Assembly: GCF_001425945.1 (NCBI RefSeq)
Contig: NZ_LMEB01000006.1
Span: 344,517 to 408,516 of the forward strand
Origin: Brevundimonas sp. Root1279
GTDB lineage: Bacteria; Pseudomonadota; Alphaproteobacteria; Caulobacterales; Caulobacteraceae
Reading direction: 5' to 3'
Length of the DNA: 64,000 nucleotides
The position numbers and the translations under genes are program-made. Shown one piece after another: positions 1 through 7,922 of the stretch; the stretch's first letter is position 1; each line of letters opens with the position of its first letter. The notes beneath the pieces were generated by a model that saw only the letters and a program-made list of their open reading frames with translations, did no database searches and was not told the DNA's origin.

Positions 1-1300
1 CCGAGAGGAAGGCTTCCGCCTCGCGGACGCTGTCGGTGAAGACGCAGGACGACAGGCCCTGCGGCACGGCGTTCTGGACGGCCACGGCCTCGTCGAAGTC
101 GGACCAGGTCAGGACGTAGAGGATCGGTGCGAAGGTCTCGTGCTCGACCACCGCCGTCTGGGCCGGCATGCGCACGATGGCGGGGGTGACATAGACGCCG
201 TCGCGTTCGACGCGGGTCCCGCCGACGACGATCTCGCCGCCCTGCTCTGCCGCCTGTTTCAGGGCGGCCTCGAATCCTTGGGCGCTGGCCTCGTCGATCA
301 GCGGGCCGACCAGGGTGCCGCTCTCGCGCGGGTCGCCGATCGGCAGGGTGGCGTAGGCCTTCTGCAGGCGGGCGATCAGGGCGTCCGCCACGCTCTCATG
401 GACCAGCAGGCGGCGCAGGGTGGTGCAGCGTTGGCCGCAGGTGCCGACCGCCGAGAAGGCGATGGCGCGCACGGCCATTTCCAGGTCCGCGGAGGGGGTG
501 ACGATCATGGCGTTGTTGCCGCCCAGCTCGAGCAGCGAGCGGCCGAGGCGGGCGGCGACGGTCTGGGCCACGGCCTTGCCCATGCGGGTCGAGCCGGTGG
601 CCGAGACCAGCGGGATGCGGGCGTCAGCGGCCAGGGCCTCGCCGACGTCGCGACCGCCGATGACCACCTGCGACAGGCCGGCCGGGGCCTCCTCGCCGAA
701 GCGGGCTAGGGCGCGCTCGAACACGGCCTGGGTGGCCAGGGCGGTCAGCGGGGTCTTCTCCGACGGCTTCCAGATCACCGGATCGCCGCAGACCAGGGCC
801 AGACAGGCGTTCCAGGCCCAGACCGCGACCGGGAAGTTGAACGCCGAAATGACCAGCACCGGACCCAACGGCTGCCACGTCTCGCGCATGTGATGCCCCG
901 GCCGCTCCGAGGCCAGCGTCAGTCCATACAGCTGGCGCGACAGGCCGACCGCGAAATCACAGATATCGATCATCTCCTGGACCTCGCCGAGGCCCTCCGA
1001 GACGATCTTGCCGGCTTCGAGGGTGACCACGCGGGCCAGGTCGTCCTTGGACGCGCGCAGCTCCTCGCCGAACAGGCGGACCAGCTCGCCGCGACGCGGG
1101 GCCGGGAGGCGCTTCCAGGCGTGGAAGGCCTCGACCGAGCGGGCGGCGACGGCGTCCAGCTCGGCGGCGGCCGTCTCGCGCACCGCAGCGCCGGCGGAGC
1201 CGTCGATCGGCGAGCGGGTGGCGAGACCCTTGTCCGCGAAGGCGGCGTCGGTCACGCCGAGGCGGGCGAGAATGTCACGGGTTTCGGCGGCGGCGGTCAT
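1..1300 (-). CDS. ALDH7-type aldehyde dehydrogenase (piperideine-6-carboxylate / aminoadipate-semialdehyde dehydrogenase family), partial
   Basis: NAD-dependent oxidation of an aldehyde to an acid. The closest family by eye is ALDH7 (antiquitin / AmaB), which oxidises the alpha-aminoadipate semialdehyde of lysine breakdown. The 433 residues present contain the ELGGNN motif with the general-base Glu near residue 258 and the catalytic Cys in GQRCTT near residue 292; both motif variants are typical of ALDH7. The ATG at 1300 has a GGAG about 8 bases upstream. The gene runs off the left edge, so roughly 70 C-terminal residues of a usual length near 505 are missing. The substrate is inferred from family only. 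Confidence 0.88.
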   Translation of the reverse strand, partial: MTAAAETRDILARLGVTDAAFADKGLATRSPIDGSAGAAVRETAAAELDAVAARSVEAFHAWKRLPAPRRGELVRLFGEELRASKDDLARVVTLEAGKIVSEGLGEVQEMIDICDFAVGLSRQLYGLTLASERPGHHMRETWQPLGPVLVISAFNFPVAVWAWNACLALVCGDPVIWKPSEKTPLTALATQAVFERALARFGEEAPAGLSQVVIGGRDVGEALAADARIPLVSATGSTRMGKAVAQTVAARLGRSLLELGGNNAMIVTPSADLEMAVRAIAFSAVGTCGQRCTTLRRLLVHESVADALIARLQKAYATLPIGDPRESGTLVGPLIDEASAQGFEAALKQAAEQGGEIVVGGTRVERDGVYVTPAIVRMPAQTAVVEHETFAPILYVLTWSDFDEAVAVQNAVPQGLSSCVFTDSVREAEAFLS

Positions 1301-1345
1301 GGTCGGGCTCCGGGCAGGTCCGCCGCGACTTACCGGGGCCGAGCG

Positions 1346-1379
1346 CAAAGAGAAAGGCCGCCGCGTCGCCGCGACGGCC
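1346..1379 (-). terminator. Rho-independent terminator after the small secreted protein gene
   Basis: On the minus strand a 10-bp GC stem (one T-G wobble; arms 1370-1379 and 1356-1365) closes a GCGA tetraloop and is followed by TTTCTCTTT. It lies 12 bases after the stop codon at 1391. Confidence 0.75.
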
Positions 1380-1390
1380 CTTCCGTCAGG

Positions 1391-1822
1391 TCACCAGCGC
1401 GACCAGGGGTCGCTGCGCAGGCTGTACTCGATCCGGTCAAGCCGGGCGTCCAGGTCGCGGGCCTCGCGGGACGACAGGCCGTTTCGGGCGTAGCGCCATT
1501 CGAGGTTGCGATACTGGTTCATGGCCGCCGACAGGTTACGCGCCTCGCCACGGCTCAGGCGGCCGCTGTAGGCCAGCCGCTCGATGTGGTTGTTCAGCGC
1601 AGCGGCGCGGTACTGCAGGTCGCGGCCATAGGCGTTGCTGTAGCCGCGGTCGTAGCCGTAGCCGTTACCGTAGCCATAGCCGTTACCGTAGCCATAGCCC
1701 TGCTGATAGCCCGCCGAGCCGATGCTGATGCTGAAGCTCTGGGCTAGGGCGGGCGTCGTCGCCGCAAGGGCCGCGGTCGCGACCAGGGCGGGAAGCATCG
1801 CCTTGCGAAGGGCGGTCTTCAT
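1391..1822 (-). CDS. Small secreted protein with Gly-Tyr repeat, paralogue of the protein at 23076
   Basis: 143 residues. A clear Sec signal peptide (residues 1-28, ending ALAQ) shows periplasmic or outer-surface export. Next comes a GYGYGNG-type low-complexity stretch (about 37-60), then a helical domain with a basic motif GRLSRGEARNL (about 84-94) and a second half with GLSSREARDLDARLDRIEY. The same two-part helical domain is in the protein at 23076-23462, so the two form a small family in this genome. The ATG is preceded by GAGGAGAGAAACC. Function is unknown; secretion and repeat content suggest an envelope role, but nothing catalytic is visible. Confidence 0.85.
   Translation of the reverse strand: MKTALRKAMLPALVATAALAATTPALAQSFSISIGSAGYQQGYGYGNGYGYGNGYGYDRGYSNAYGRDLQYRAAALNNHIERLAYSGRLSRGEARNLSAAMNQYRNLEWRYARNGLSSREARDLDARLDRIEYSLRSDPWSRW
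1661..1696. repeat. Two perfect 18-bp tandem repeats coding the Gly-Tyr stretch
   Basis: GCCGTTACCGTAGCCATA occurs at 1661-1678 and again at 1679-1696. The units encode six residues each (reverse strand), so copy-number change would keep the reading frame of the secreted protein at 1391-1822. Confidence 0.8.
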
Positions 1823-1883
1823 GGTTTCTCTCCTCGTTCGCGGCCACGAGATGGGCCGTTATCCGCAAGAGACCACGGTCGGG

Positions 1884-1900
1884 CTGACCCTCACCTGATG
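1884..1900 (-). promoter_or_regulatory. Possible PhoP-like direct-repeat box upstream of the secreted protein gene
   Basis: Minus-strand CATCAG-N5-GGTCAG, two TCAG cores 11 bases apart, 62-78 bases before the ATG at 1822. The spacing and distance match the site before the paralogue at 23076 (22993-23009). The half-sites are diverged, so this is only a candidate. Confidence 0.35.
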
Positions 1901-1988
1901 GGCTCGTTGTCTGAGCGTCAGGTTTATGGCCGGAACCCGCCCCCGGGCCGGGGGTTCTGGAAGCCGACAGTCAAGATGGAGAGTCCCG

Positions 1989-2399
1989 ATGAAGGTACGT
2001 GACGTGATGAGCAAGGACGTGCAGGTGGCGCGCCCCGGGGACAGCCTGCAGGAGGTCGCCGGACGGATGGCGACCGGCGATTTCGGCTTCATGCCGGTCG
2101 CCGACGGGGACAAGCTGATCGGCACGATCACTGACCGGGACATCGCCGTGCGCGCGGTCGCCGGCGGCGCTTCGCCGACCTCCCCGGTGATCGAATACAT
2201 CACCCGGGACGCCCACACCGCCCACGCCGACGACGATCTGAAGACCGTCCTGGACGCCATGGGCACCCGCCAGATCCGCCGCCTTCCGGTGCTGGACAAG
2301 CACGACCGCCTGGTCGGCGTCGTGTCGCTCGGCGACCTCTCGACCCGGGTCAAGGAGCGCTATGCCGGTGAAGCGCTGGAGGACATCTCGCGCAGCTGA
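1989..2399 (+). CDS. CBS-domain pair protein
   Basis: 136 residues made almost wholly of two CBS motifs (about residues 7-60 and 70-125), a stand-alone Bateman module. Such modules bind adenine nucleotides and act as regulatory or redox/energy sensors. The opening MKVRDVMSKDV and the internal GTITDRDIAVR are typical of alphaproteobacterial stand-alone CBS proteins. The start at 1989 is chosen because GGAGAG lies about 7 bases before it and the CBS fold begins at once; an in-frame ATG at 1926 would add 21 low-complexity residues. No partner gene is adjacent. Confidence 0.9.
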   Translation: MKVRDVMSKDVQVARPGDSLQEVAGRMATGDFGFMPVADGDKLIGTITDRDIAVRAVAGGASPTSPVIEYITRDAHTAHADDDLKTVLDAMGTRQIRRLPVLDKHDRLVGVVSLGDLSTRVKERYAGEALEDISRS

Positions 2400-2500
2400 C
2401 GCCCGCCCGGCCGGGGTACGGTTAAGCGCCGTTCACCCTATCGCCAAACCGAGCGTTCACACGCGCCCGCCATCCTGCCCGTCCGAGACGGGAGAAGCTG

Positions 2501-3076
2501 ATGGCGCGCGCGCAATTCCAGAAGGGCCAAAAGGTCTGGGTCGAGTGCGTGGGCGCATGGGCCCAGATCGAAAAGGTCCAGCCCGTCTGGGCCAAGGGCT
2601 TCGAAGAGCCCGTGCGCGTCACCTACGACGTCGGCCTGGGCCGGGAATTCCTGGGCCACGAACTGCTGCTGCCGACCGAGGACCCGGCGGTCAACGCGGG
2701 CGACAGCTGGCGGCTGATGCGGGCGCGGAACAAGTGGCAATCAGCCGACGACTGCCCGCACCACCCGTTCCCGGGCACCTATCCGGTGGTGGTGACGGAC
2801 AAGGCGGACTGGGGCGGCTGGCGCGTGCCGGGCGCGGAATACGACCGCGACCCGGACCAGATCGAATTCCAGGCCCGCCTGATCGCCTCGGCGCCCCGGC
2901 TGATGGCGCTGGCCCAGCGCATGGCGGCGGCGGTCGAGGACTCCCCGGAAGACGCGCCGCCGGAGATGCAGCTTCTGGCGCGCGACGCCCGGGCCCTGCT
3001 GAAGGCCGTGACGGATGTGCTGGCCGCGCCGAACGAAGGCGGTCTTTCGGGACCGGCGGCCAGCCGCGCAGCCTGA
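2501..3076 (+). CDS. Conserved hypothetical protein
   Basis: 191 residues, cytosolic by composition with no signal or membrane segment. The N-terminal half is rich in Trp and aromatic residues (KVWVECVGAWAQIEKVQPVW), suggesting a small beta-barrel. The C-terminal half, after about residue 125, is Ala/Leu-rich and probably helical. GGGAGAAGCTG precedes the ATG. It lies 112 bases upstream of the PleC-like kinase on the same strand and may share its transcript. I do not recognise a characterised family, so no function is assigned. Confidence 0.8.
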   Translation: MARAQFQKGQKVWVECVGAWAQIEKVQPVWAKGFEEPVRVTYDVGLGREFLGHELLLPTEDPAVNAGDSWRLMRARNKWQSADDCPHHPFPGTYPVVVTDKADWGGWRVPGAEYDRDPDQIEFQARLIASAPRLMALAQRMAAAVEDSPEDAPPEMQLLARDARALLKAVTDVLAAPNEGGLSGPAASRAA

Positions 3077-3188
3077 CGCCCCGATCCCCAGGGACCGAAA
3101 GCGACCGCTACGGCCAAGCAAGCCTCGACAGTAATCCGCGACGCAGCCTAGATTCGGCCAACGTCGTCGAATCGTCCGGGAGAGCGCC

Positions 3189-5600
3189 TTGCGGGGCAAT
3201 GAGCGCCGCCTAACGTCGCAAGGACGGCGCGCGGGCGACCGGCGCAAGGGCGCGCCCGCGTGGGTGCGCATCGCCATCCTCGCGGTTACGCTCGCTCTTG
3301 CCGCCTACGTGCTGCTGTTCGCCCGTGAAGCGGCCCGCCCGGGCCAGGAGGCCGACGCCCTTCGCTCGGTCGCCGTCGACCGCGAAGCCCGGCTGCTGGC
3401 GCTGGAGCTGGAATCCCGCCTCGCCCCCGTCGAAGCCGCCGTCCGCGCCGCCGCCGGCGCGCCGGATCAGGCTGAAGCCCTGCGCCGCGCCCGCGCCGCC
3501 GCCCCGGGTCAAGCCTTCGCTGTGATCGACGCCGACGGCGGCGTTCTGGCCGCCAACGGCGCCCCGCCCCAGGCCTTCGCCCCCGCCCCCGGCAAGCCGC
3601 GTCTGGCCGCGGACGGCAGCGGCCTGTTGATCTTCGAACCGCTCGCCGACGGGACCCAGCTGGCCGGTCGCGCGCCGATGCCCCCTCTGCAGAGCCGCGA
3701 CGGCATCGACCTGTGGGTGTTGTCGGGCCCCAGCACGGTGCTGGCCGGCGGTGCGGGCGCCGATCCGGCGGCGCTGTCGCTGGCGCGCGAACCCGCCGAC
3801 GGTCGCGGCCAGGGCCAGACGCTGACCGCAAACGGGTCGGCCATCCAGCGCAGCACGGCGGCCGTCGGCGAGACCGGACTGATCGCCGCGGCCTCGATGC
3901 CGGTCAAGCGCGGGGCCGGGGCCCTGTTGGACGACGTCTGGGTGCTGTCGGCGCCGTTCGCCCTCTTCGTCCTGGTCGCTCTGCTGGTGCTGCTGATGCA
4001 GCGCCGCCAGCAGGGCATCAGCCGCGAATGGGCGGCGTCGGAACGGCGCTTCCGCGGGGCGGTCGAGGCGGCCAAATGCGGCGTCTGGGATTGGGACCTG
4101 GAAGCCGACCAGATCATGATCTCGGACTATATGGCCGACCTGATGGGCCTGCCCCGCACCGGATTGGTGACCTCCGAGGCCCTGATGGAGCGGATCCACC
4201 CGCGCTACCGCCAGGCGGTGGCTCATGCGGTGCGGCAGGCCGAGACCTTCGGCGACTTCGAGGTCAGCTTCCCGGTGCCGGACGAAAACGGCCGGGCCCG
4301 CTGGATGGACGTGCGCGGCCAGGCTCGCGGCGAACGCGGGACGCAGGGCTACACCTCGATCGTCGGGGTGGCGCTGGACACGACCGAAGCGCGGCGCGCC
4401 AAGGCCCAGGCTCAGGCCGCCGAGAGCCGCCTGCGTGACGGCATCGAGAGCGTCTCGGACGCCTTCGTCCTGTTCGACAAGCACGGCCGCCTGATCCTGT
4501 CGAACCAGGCCTTCGAGGACGCCTTCAACTTCGCGCCGGGCCTGGTGCGCAAGGGAGCCATGAAGCAGGAGCTGAACCGCATCGCCGGCCTGGCCATCAA
4601 GTCCGAACAGCCGGCGCCGGGCGGTCGGGCGGGCGCGCGCGAGGTCGAGCTGCACGACGGTCGCTGGCTGCAGCTGGTCGAGCGCTTCACCTCAGACGGC
4701 GGCTCAGTGGTCTCGGCCGCCGACATCACGGCGATCAAGAATAAAGAGGCCGAACGCCAGCGCGCCACCGAACGACTGCACCTGACGATCACCGAGCTGG
4801 AGAAGCGCGAGGAGCAGCTGTCGCAGTTGGCCCGGAAGTACGAGATCGCCATGATCCGGGCCGAGGCGGCGAACCAGGCCAAGTCCGAGTTCCTGGCCAA
4901 TATGAGCCATGAGCTGCGCACCCCGCTGAACGCCATCAACGGCTTCTCGGAGATCATGCAGGGCGAGATGTTCGGCCCGCTGGGGGATCAGCGCTACAAG
5001 GGCTATGCCGGCGACATCCTCAAGTCCGGACAGCATCTGCTCAGCCTGATCAACGACATCCTGGACATGGCCAAGATTGAGGCCGGCAAGGCGACGCTGC
5101 ACTACGAGCCGGTCTCGGTGAAGGAGGTCGTCGAGGACGCCGCCCGCCTGATGCGCGGCCGGGTCGAGGAAGCGGGCCTGCGTCTCCTGGTCGACGCGCC
5201 CGAGCTGCCGCCGATCGAGGCCGACCATCGCGGCCTGAAGCAGGTGGTGCTGAACCTGCTGTCGAATGCAGTGAAGTTCACGCCCGTGGGCGGCCAGATC
5301 GTGGTCTCGGTGTCGCGCCGGGACGGCGACCGGGTTCGCGTGGCGGTGACCGACACGGGCATCGGCATCGCCCATGAGGACCTGCCGCGTCTGGCCCGTC
5401 CGTTCGAGCAGGTCGAAGGCCAGCATTCCAAGACCACCCAGGGCACCGGCCTGGGCCTGGCCCTGTCCAAGTCGCTGATCGAGCTGCACGGCGGCGCCCT
5501 GGACATCCAGAGCGAGCCGGGACGGGGCACCACCGTCAGCTTCGACGTGCCGGTCCGCCGCCCGGCGGAGACGACCGCGACGGCCGCACGCGCGGCCTGA
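3189..5600 (+). CDS. pleC: PleC-like membrane PAS sensor histidine kinase
   Basis: 803 residues. TM1 is about 26-44, a periplasmic region spans 45-250, TM2 is about 251-271, then two PAS domains (about 285-400 and 412-515), a coiled coil (516-560), the DHp domain with phospho-acceptor His574 in NMSHELRTPLN, and a HATPase with DTGIGI and GTGLGLALSKS. This layout and the segment NAINGFSEIM..EMFGPLGD closely match PleC of Caulobacter. PleC is the polar kinase/phosphatase that sets the phosphorylation of DivK and PleD during cell-fate asymmetry. The start is TTG with GGGAGA about 6 bases upstream. The PleC assignment rests on remembered resemblance and topology; another PAS kinase of the same subfamily is the alternative. 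Confidence 0.75.
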   Translation: MRGNERRLTSQGRRAGDRRKGAPAWVRIAILAVTLALAAYVLLFAREAARPGQEADALRSVAVDREARLLALELESRLAPVEAAVRAAAGAPDQAEALRRARAAAPGQAFAVIDADGGVLAANGAPPQAFAPAPGKPRLAADGSGLLIFEPLADGTQLAGRAPMPPLQSRDGIDLWVLSGPSTVLAGGAGADPAALSLAREPADGRGQGQTLTANGSAIQRSTAAVGETGLIAAASMPVKRGAGALLDDVWVLSAPFALFVLVALLVLLMQRRQQGISREWAASERRFRGAVEAAKCGVWDWDLEADQIMISDYMADLMGLPRTGLVTSEALMERIHPRYRQAVAHAVRQAETFGDFEVSFPVPDENGRARWMDVRGQARGERGTQGYTSIVGVALDTTEARRAKAQAQAAESRLRDGIESVSDAFVLFDKHGRLILSNQAFEDAFNFAPGLVRKGAMKQELNRIAGLAIKSEQPAPGGRAGAREVELHDGRWLQLVERFTSDGGSVVSAADITAIKNKEAERQRATERLHLTITELEKREEQLSQLARKYEIAMIRAEAANQAKSEFLANMSHELRTPLNAINGFSEIMQGEMFGPLGDQRYKGYAGDILKSGQHLLSLINDILDMAKIEAGKATLHYEPVSVKEVVEDAARLMRGRVEEAGLRLLVDAPELPPIEADHRGLKQVVLNLLSNAVKFTPVGGQIVVSVSRRDGDRVRVAVTDTGIGIAHEDLPRLARPFEQVEGQHSKTTQGTGLGLALSKSLIELHGGALDIQSEPGRGTTVSFDVPVRRPAETTATAARAA

Positions 5601-5630
5601 TCCGGCTCAGACGGTCAGACAGTCGGAAGA

Positions 5631-6143
5631 TCAGGGGCGCGGCTGCGGCGGCGCTTCCGGACGCGGCGCCCGGGGTTCGCCGGCGGCGGCAGTGCGGCCG
5701 CGACGGGTCAGGATCACGGCCAGCGCCTTGCGGTCATCCGCCTCCAACGTGCCGAGCAGGGCCACGGCGTCGGTCTCCATCCGGGTCCGACCGCGCATTT
5801 CCGCGGCGGTGGATTCGTCCAGCAGGGTGCGGATGCGCACCGGGTCCAAAGGACCGGTCTCGGCGAGGCTGACAGCCTCGCGGCGCTTCTGGCGGGCTTC
5901 ATCGAAGTCCGGCTTGGCGGCCAGCGCCGAGGCCCGGATCGAAGTGCGGACGCGCTGGCGCACCTCCGGATCGACGTGACTGACCAGCGTCATCATCGAG
6001 GCGTCACGGGGTGCCCCGCGCTGGTCCTCGACCCGTTGCTCGACTCGATCCCGGCCGATCAGAAGGGTGGCGCCGGCGGCGACGGCGAACAGGTTCAGGG
6101 CCACCGAGGCGGCCAGGGCGATCTTCAGCGCGCGCGGGCTCAA
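5631..6143 (-). CDS. CpxP/Spy-like periplasmic heavy-metal-resistance type protein
   Basis: 170 residues. One N-terminal membrane segment or signal anchor (about 8-28) precedes a strongly helical, Arg/Glu-rich periplasmic domain, resembling the metal-resistance (CpxP/Spy) class of stress-sensing chaperones. The C-terminus is Pro/Arg rich. The start is TTG at 6143: its TTGA overlaps the stop of the upstream anti-sigma gene, GGAGGT lies 7 bases before it, and no ATG fits. It is the last gene of the EF-hand - sigma - anti-sigma operon, so it probably modulates or responds to that regulon. The family call is moderate because sequence conservation in this class is low. Confidence 0.7.
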   Translation of the reverse strand: MSPRALKIALAASVALNLFAVAAGATLLIGRDRVEQRVEDQRGAPRDASMMTLVSHVDPEVRQRVRTSIRASALAAKPDFDEARQKRREAVSLAETGPLDPVRIRTLLDESTAAEMRGRTRMETDAVALLGTLEADDRKALAVILTRRGRTAAAGEPRAPRPEAPPQPRP

Positions 6144-6565
6144 CCCAGCACCTCCGTGTCGTCCATGCCCAGCAACGAAGCCTGATAGAGCACCGCATCG
6201 GCCTGGACGTCGGCGGTCAGGTGTCCGGTCAGAACCACGCCCGCGACCACCCCTGCGGCCGCGGCCGCGGCCCAGCCGGCGCCGAAGGCGAGGCCGAGGC
6301 GGTTGGCCCACCGGCGACCGGCCCGCGGCGCTGCGCCGGCGGCGGCGATGACCCGGTCGCGCAGGGCGATGGAGACCTGGGGCGTCGGCGAGCGATGCAA
6401 CAGGGCGTCCAGGTCGTCGGCCTCGGCCAGCGCCGGCCCTGCGACCTCGGGGTGGGCAGTTGCAAACGCCTCGGCCGAGGCGCGGTCGGTCTCCGGCCAG
6501 CGGCGCCGATCGGCTCCGTAGGCTTCGACCAGGGCGATGAAGCGTTCGGGCGTCATCTCGATCAT
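6140..6565 (-). CDS. Probable anti-sigma factor, single-pass membrane protein
   Basis: 141 residues. A cytosolic N-terminal half (opening MIEMTPERFIALVEAYGADRRRWP) is followed by one membrane segment about residues 91-112 and a short periplasmic tail. This fits a membrane anti-sigma factor co-encoded with its ECF sigma factor. Its ATG overlaps the sigma stop codon (ATGA, 6562-6565), so the two are translationally coupled, as expected for equal amounts. No ZAS zinc motif (HxxxCxxC) is visible, so it belongs to another anti-sigma class. The role comes from position and topology, not from a recognised domain. Confidence 0.72.
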   Translation of the reverse strand: MIEMTPERFIALVEAYGADRRRWPETDRASAEAFATAHPEVAGPALAEADDLDALLHRSPTPQVSIALRDRVIAAAGAAPRAGRRWANRLGLAFGAGWAAAAAAGVVAGVVLTGHLTADVQADAVLYQASLLGMDDTEVLG

Positions 6566-7185
6566 ACTCCCTCGGCGCCCGGCCGATGCTCGGCCAGCGC
6601 CAGTCTCAACGCCCGCCGTCCTCTGGACAGCAGGCTCTCCAGGGCCTCGACGCTGACGTCCATCAACGCGGCGGCCTCGATGTTGGATAGTTCCTGATAG
6701 TGACACAGCACGATGGCCTCGCGCTGGCGATCCGGCAAGGCGGCCAGGGCTCGATTGACCGCTGCGCCGGTGTCGGCGGCGAGCAGGCCGCGATCGGGTG
6801 CAGGGCCGTCGTCGGGCCGCTCGGGCACGGCGTCGGTCAGGGTCTCGCGTTTTCGACGCAGGCGGTCATAGCAAAGGTTCAGGCCCACGCGGTGCAGCCA
6901 GGTGTCGAACTTGGCCTTGCCCGGCGCCCAGCGCGGGGCCTGACGCCAGGCCCGGACCAGGGCTTCCTGGGCGACATCCTCGGCCTCGACCGAGTCCCCG
7001 AGCATGCGCTGGGCGAGCGCCAGCATGCGCGGCAGCTTGCGCGCGACCATGGCCTGAATGGCCGCGGGGTCGCCTTGACCCACGCGGCGCACCAGATCCT
7101 CGTCGGGGTCGGCGAAAGTCGCCATCCGGCCTCGTGCGAACGTTCCCTGGAGGCCGAGATGGTCGAGGACCGCGGCGCCCATCAT
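6562..7185 (-). CDS. ECF-family RNA polymerase sigma factor
   Basis: 207 residues. Region 2 spans about 40-108 with AEDVAQEALVRAWR and FDTWLHRVGLNLCYDRLRR (core binding and -10 recognition). Region 4 spans about 140-195 with LPDRQREAIVLCHYQELSNI and the helix-turn-helix SVEALESLLSRGRRALR (-35 recognition). Length and missing regions 1 and 3 define the ECF class. It starts 4 bases after the EF-hand gene and overlaps the anti-sigma gene, so the cassette is one transcript. The inducing signal is unknown; calcium- and metal-binding type neighbours suggest an envelope or metal stress. MATF, 20 codons in, is an alternative start. Confidence 0.92.
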   Translation of the reverse strand: MMGAAVLDHLGLQGTFARGRMATFADPDEDLVRRVGQGDPAAIQAMVARKLPRMLALAQRMLGDSVEAEDVAQEALVRAWRQAPRWAPGKAKFDTWLHRVGLNLCYDRLRRKRETLTDAVPERPDDGPAPDRGLLAADTGAAVNRALAALPDRQREAIVLCHYQELSNIEAAALMDVSVEALESLLSRGRRALRLALAEHRPGAEGV

Positions 7186-7189
7186 CTGC

Positions 7190-7855
7190 TTACTCCGAAG
7201 CGGGCGCCGGAAGCGACGGTTGCGATGCTTGTCCGGCCACGCGACGTTCGCGGCGATGCTCGCGCATCTCCTGTCGGCCGGCGCGGCGCTCTTCAGCGGT
7301 CAGATAGCCGTCGCGATCGGCGTCCAGGCGGGTGAAAGCCTCGGCGGCCTTGGCCTGAGCCTCGGCGATGTCCACCGGTCCGCGTGCGTCCATGCGGGCG
7401 CCCATCCGCTCCGGACCACCGCGTCGGTGGGCGCGATGCCCGCGCTGGCCGCGATGCTCGCCCCGAGCCTCGCCCCGAGCCTCGCCCCCGGCATCGCCAC
7501 GCGCTTCACGGGCGGCGTCGAACTCAGCGCGGGTGACCGAGCCGTCGTCATTGGCGTCCATGCGATCAAAGCGCAGGGCGGCGTGTTCCGCGCGGCGAGC
7601 CTCGCCGGCGGCCCGGAACTCCGCCGGGGTCACCGAGCCGTCGCGGTCGACGTCGGCGACCGCCAGACGATCGACCCGGGCCTGGACGAACTCCGCCTGG
7701 CTGAGGCGCTGGTCGCCGTCGGCGTCTGCGCGCACGCGGTCCGGACGATCCTGAGCGACGGCGGTCGACGCGGGCTCGGCCCGAGCGAACGCAAGACCGC
7801 CCGCCACGGCGGCGATGAGGGCGGCGGCGCCGCCAGCCAGAATGGCCTTGTTCAT
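7190..7855 (-). CDS. Secreted EF-hand calcium-binding protein
   Basis: 221 residues with a signal peptide (about 1-26) and four EF-hand loops of the DxDxDG type: 44-55 (DADGDQRLSQAE), 68-79 (DVDRDGSVTPAE), 100-111 (DANDDGSVTRAE) and 178-189 (DADRDGYLTAEE). A Gly/Ala/Arg/His-rich linker (about 118-150), coded by short GC-rich direct repeats, separates loops three and four. GGAGATCAACGA precedes the ATG. The protein is predicted periplasmic and to bind Ca2+. It opens the operon carrying the ECF sigma factor, so it may sense divalent cations for that system; this link is inference. Confidence 0.88.
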   Translation of the reverse strand: MNKAILAGGAAALIAAVAGGLAFARAEPASTAVAQDRPDRVRADADGDQRLSQAEFVQARVDRLAVADVDRDGSVTPAEFRAAGEARRAEHAALRFDRMDANDDGSVTRAEFDAAREARGDAGGEARGEARGEHRGQRGHRAHRRGGPERMGARMDARGPVDIAEAQAKAAEAFTRLDADRDGYLTAEERRAGRQEMREHRRERRVAGQASQPSLPAPASE

Positions 7856-7922
7856 TCGTTGATCTCCACAGCCGCCGAACGCGGCCAGTCACGTCCCTGT
7901 CGAAGATCAAACGCCGGTCGCT

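Noticed and set aside
140..709. Long plus-strand reading frames over the first 1.3 kb
   Set aside because: They lie opposite the ALDH7-type gene, whose catalytic motifs are clear; GC-rich antisense frames stay open by chance.
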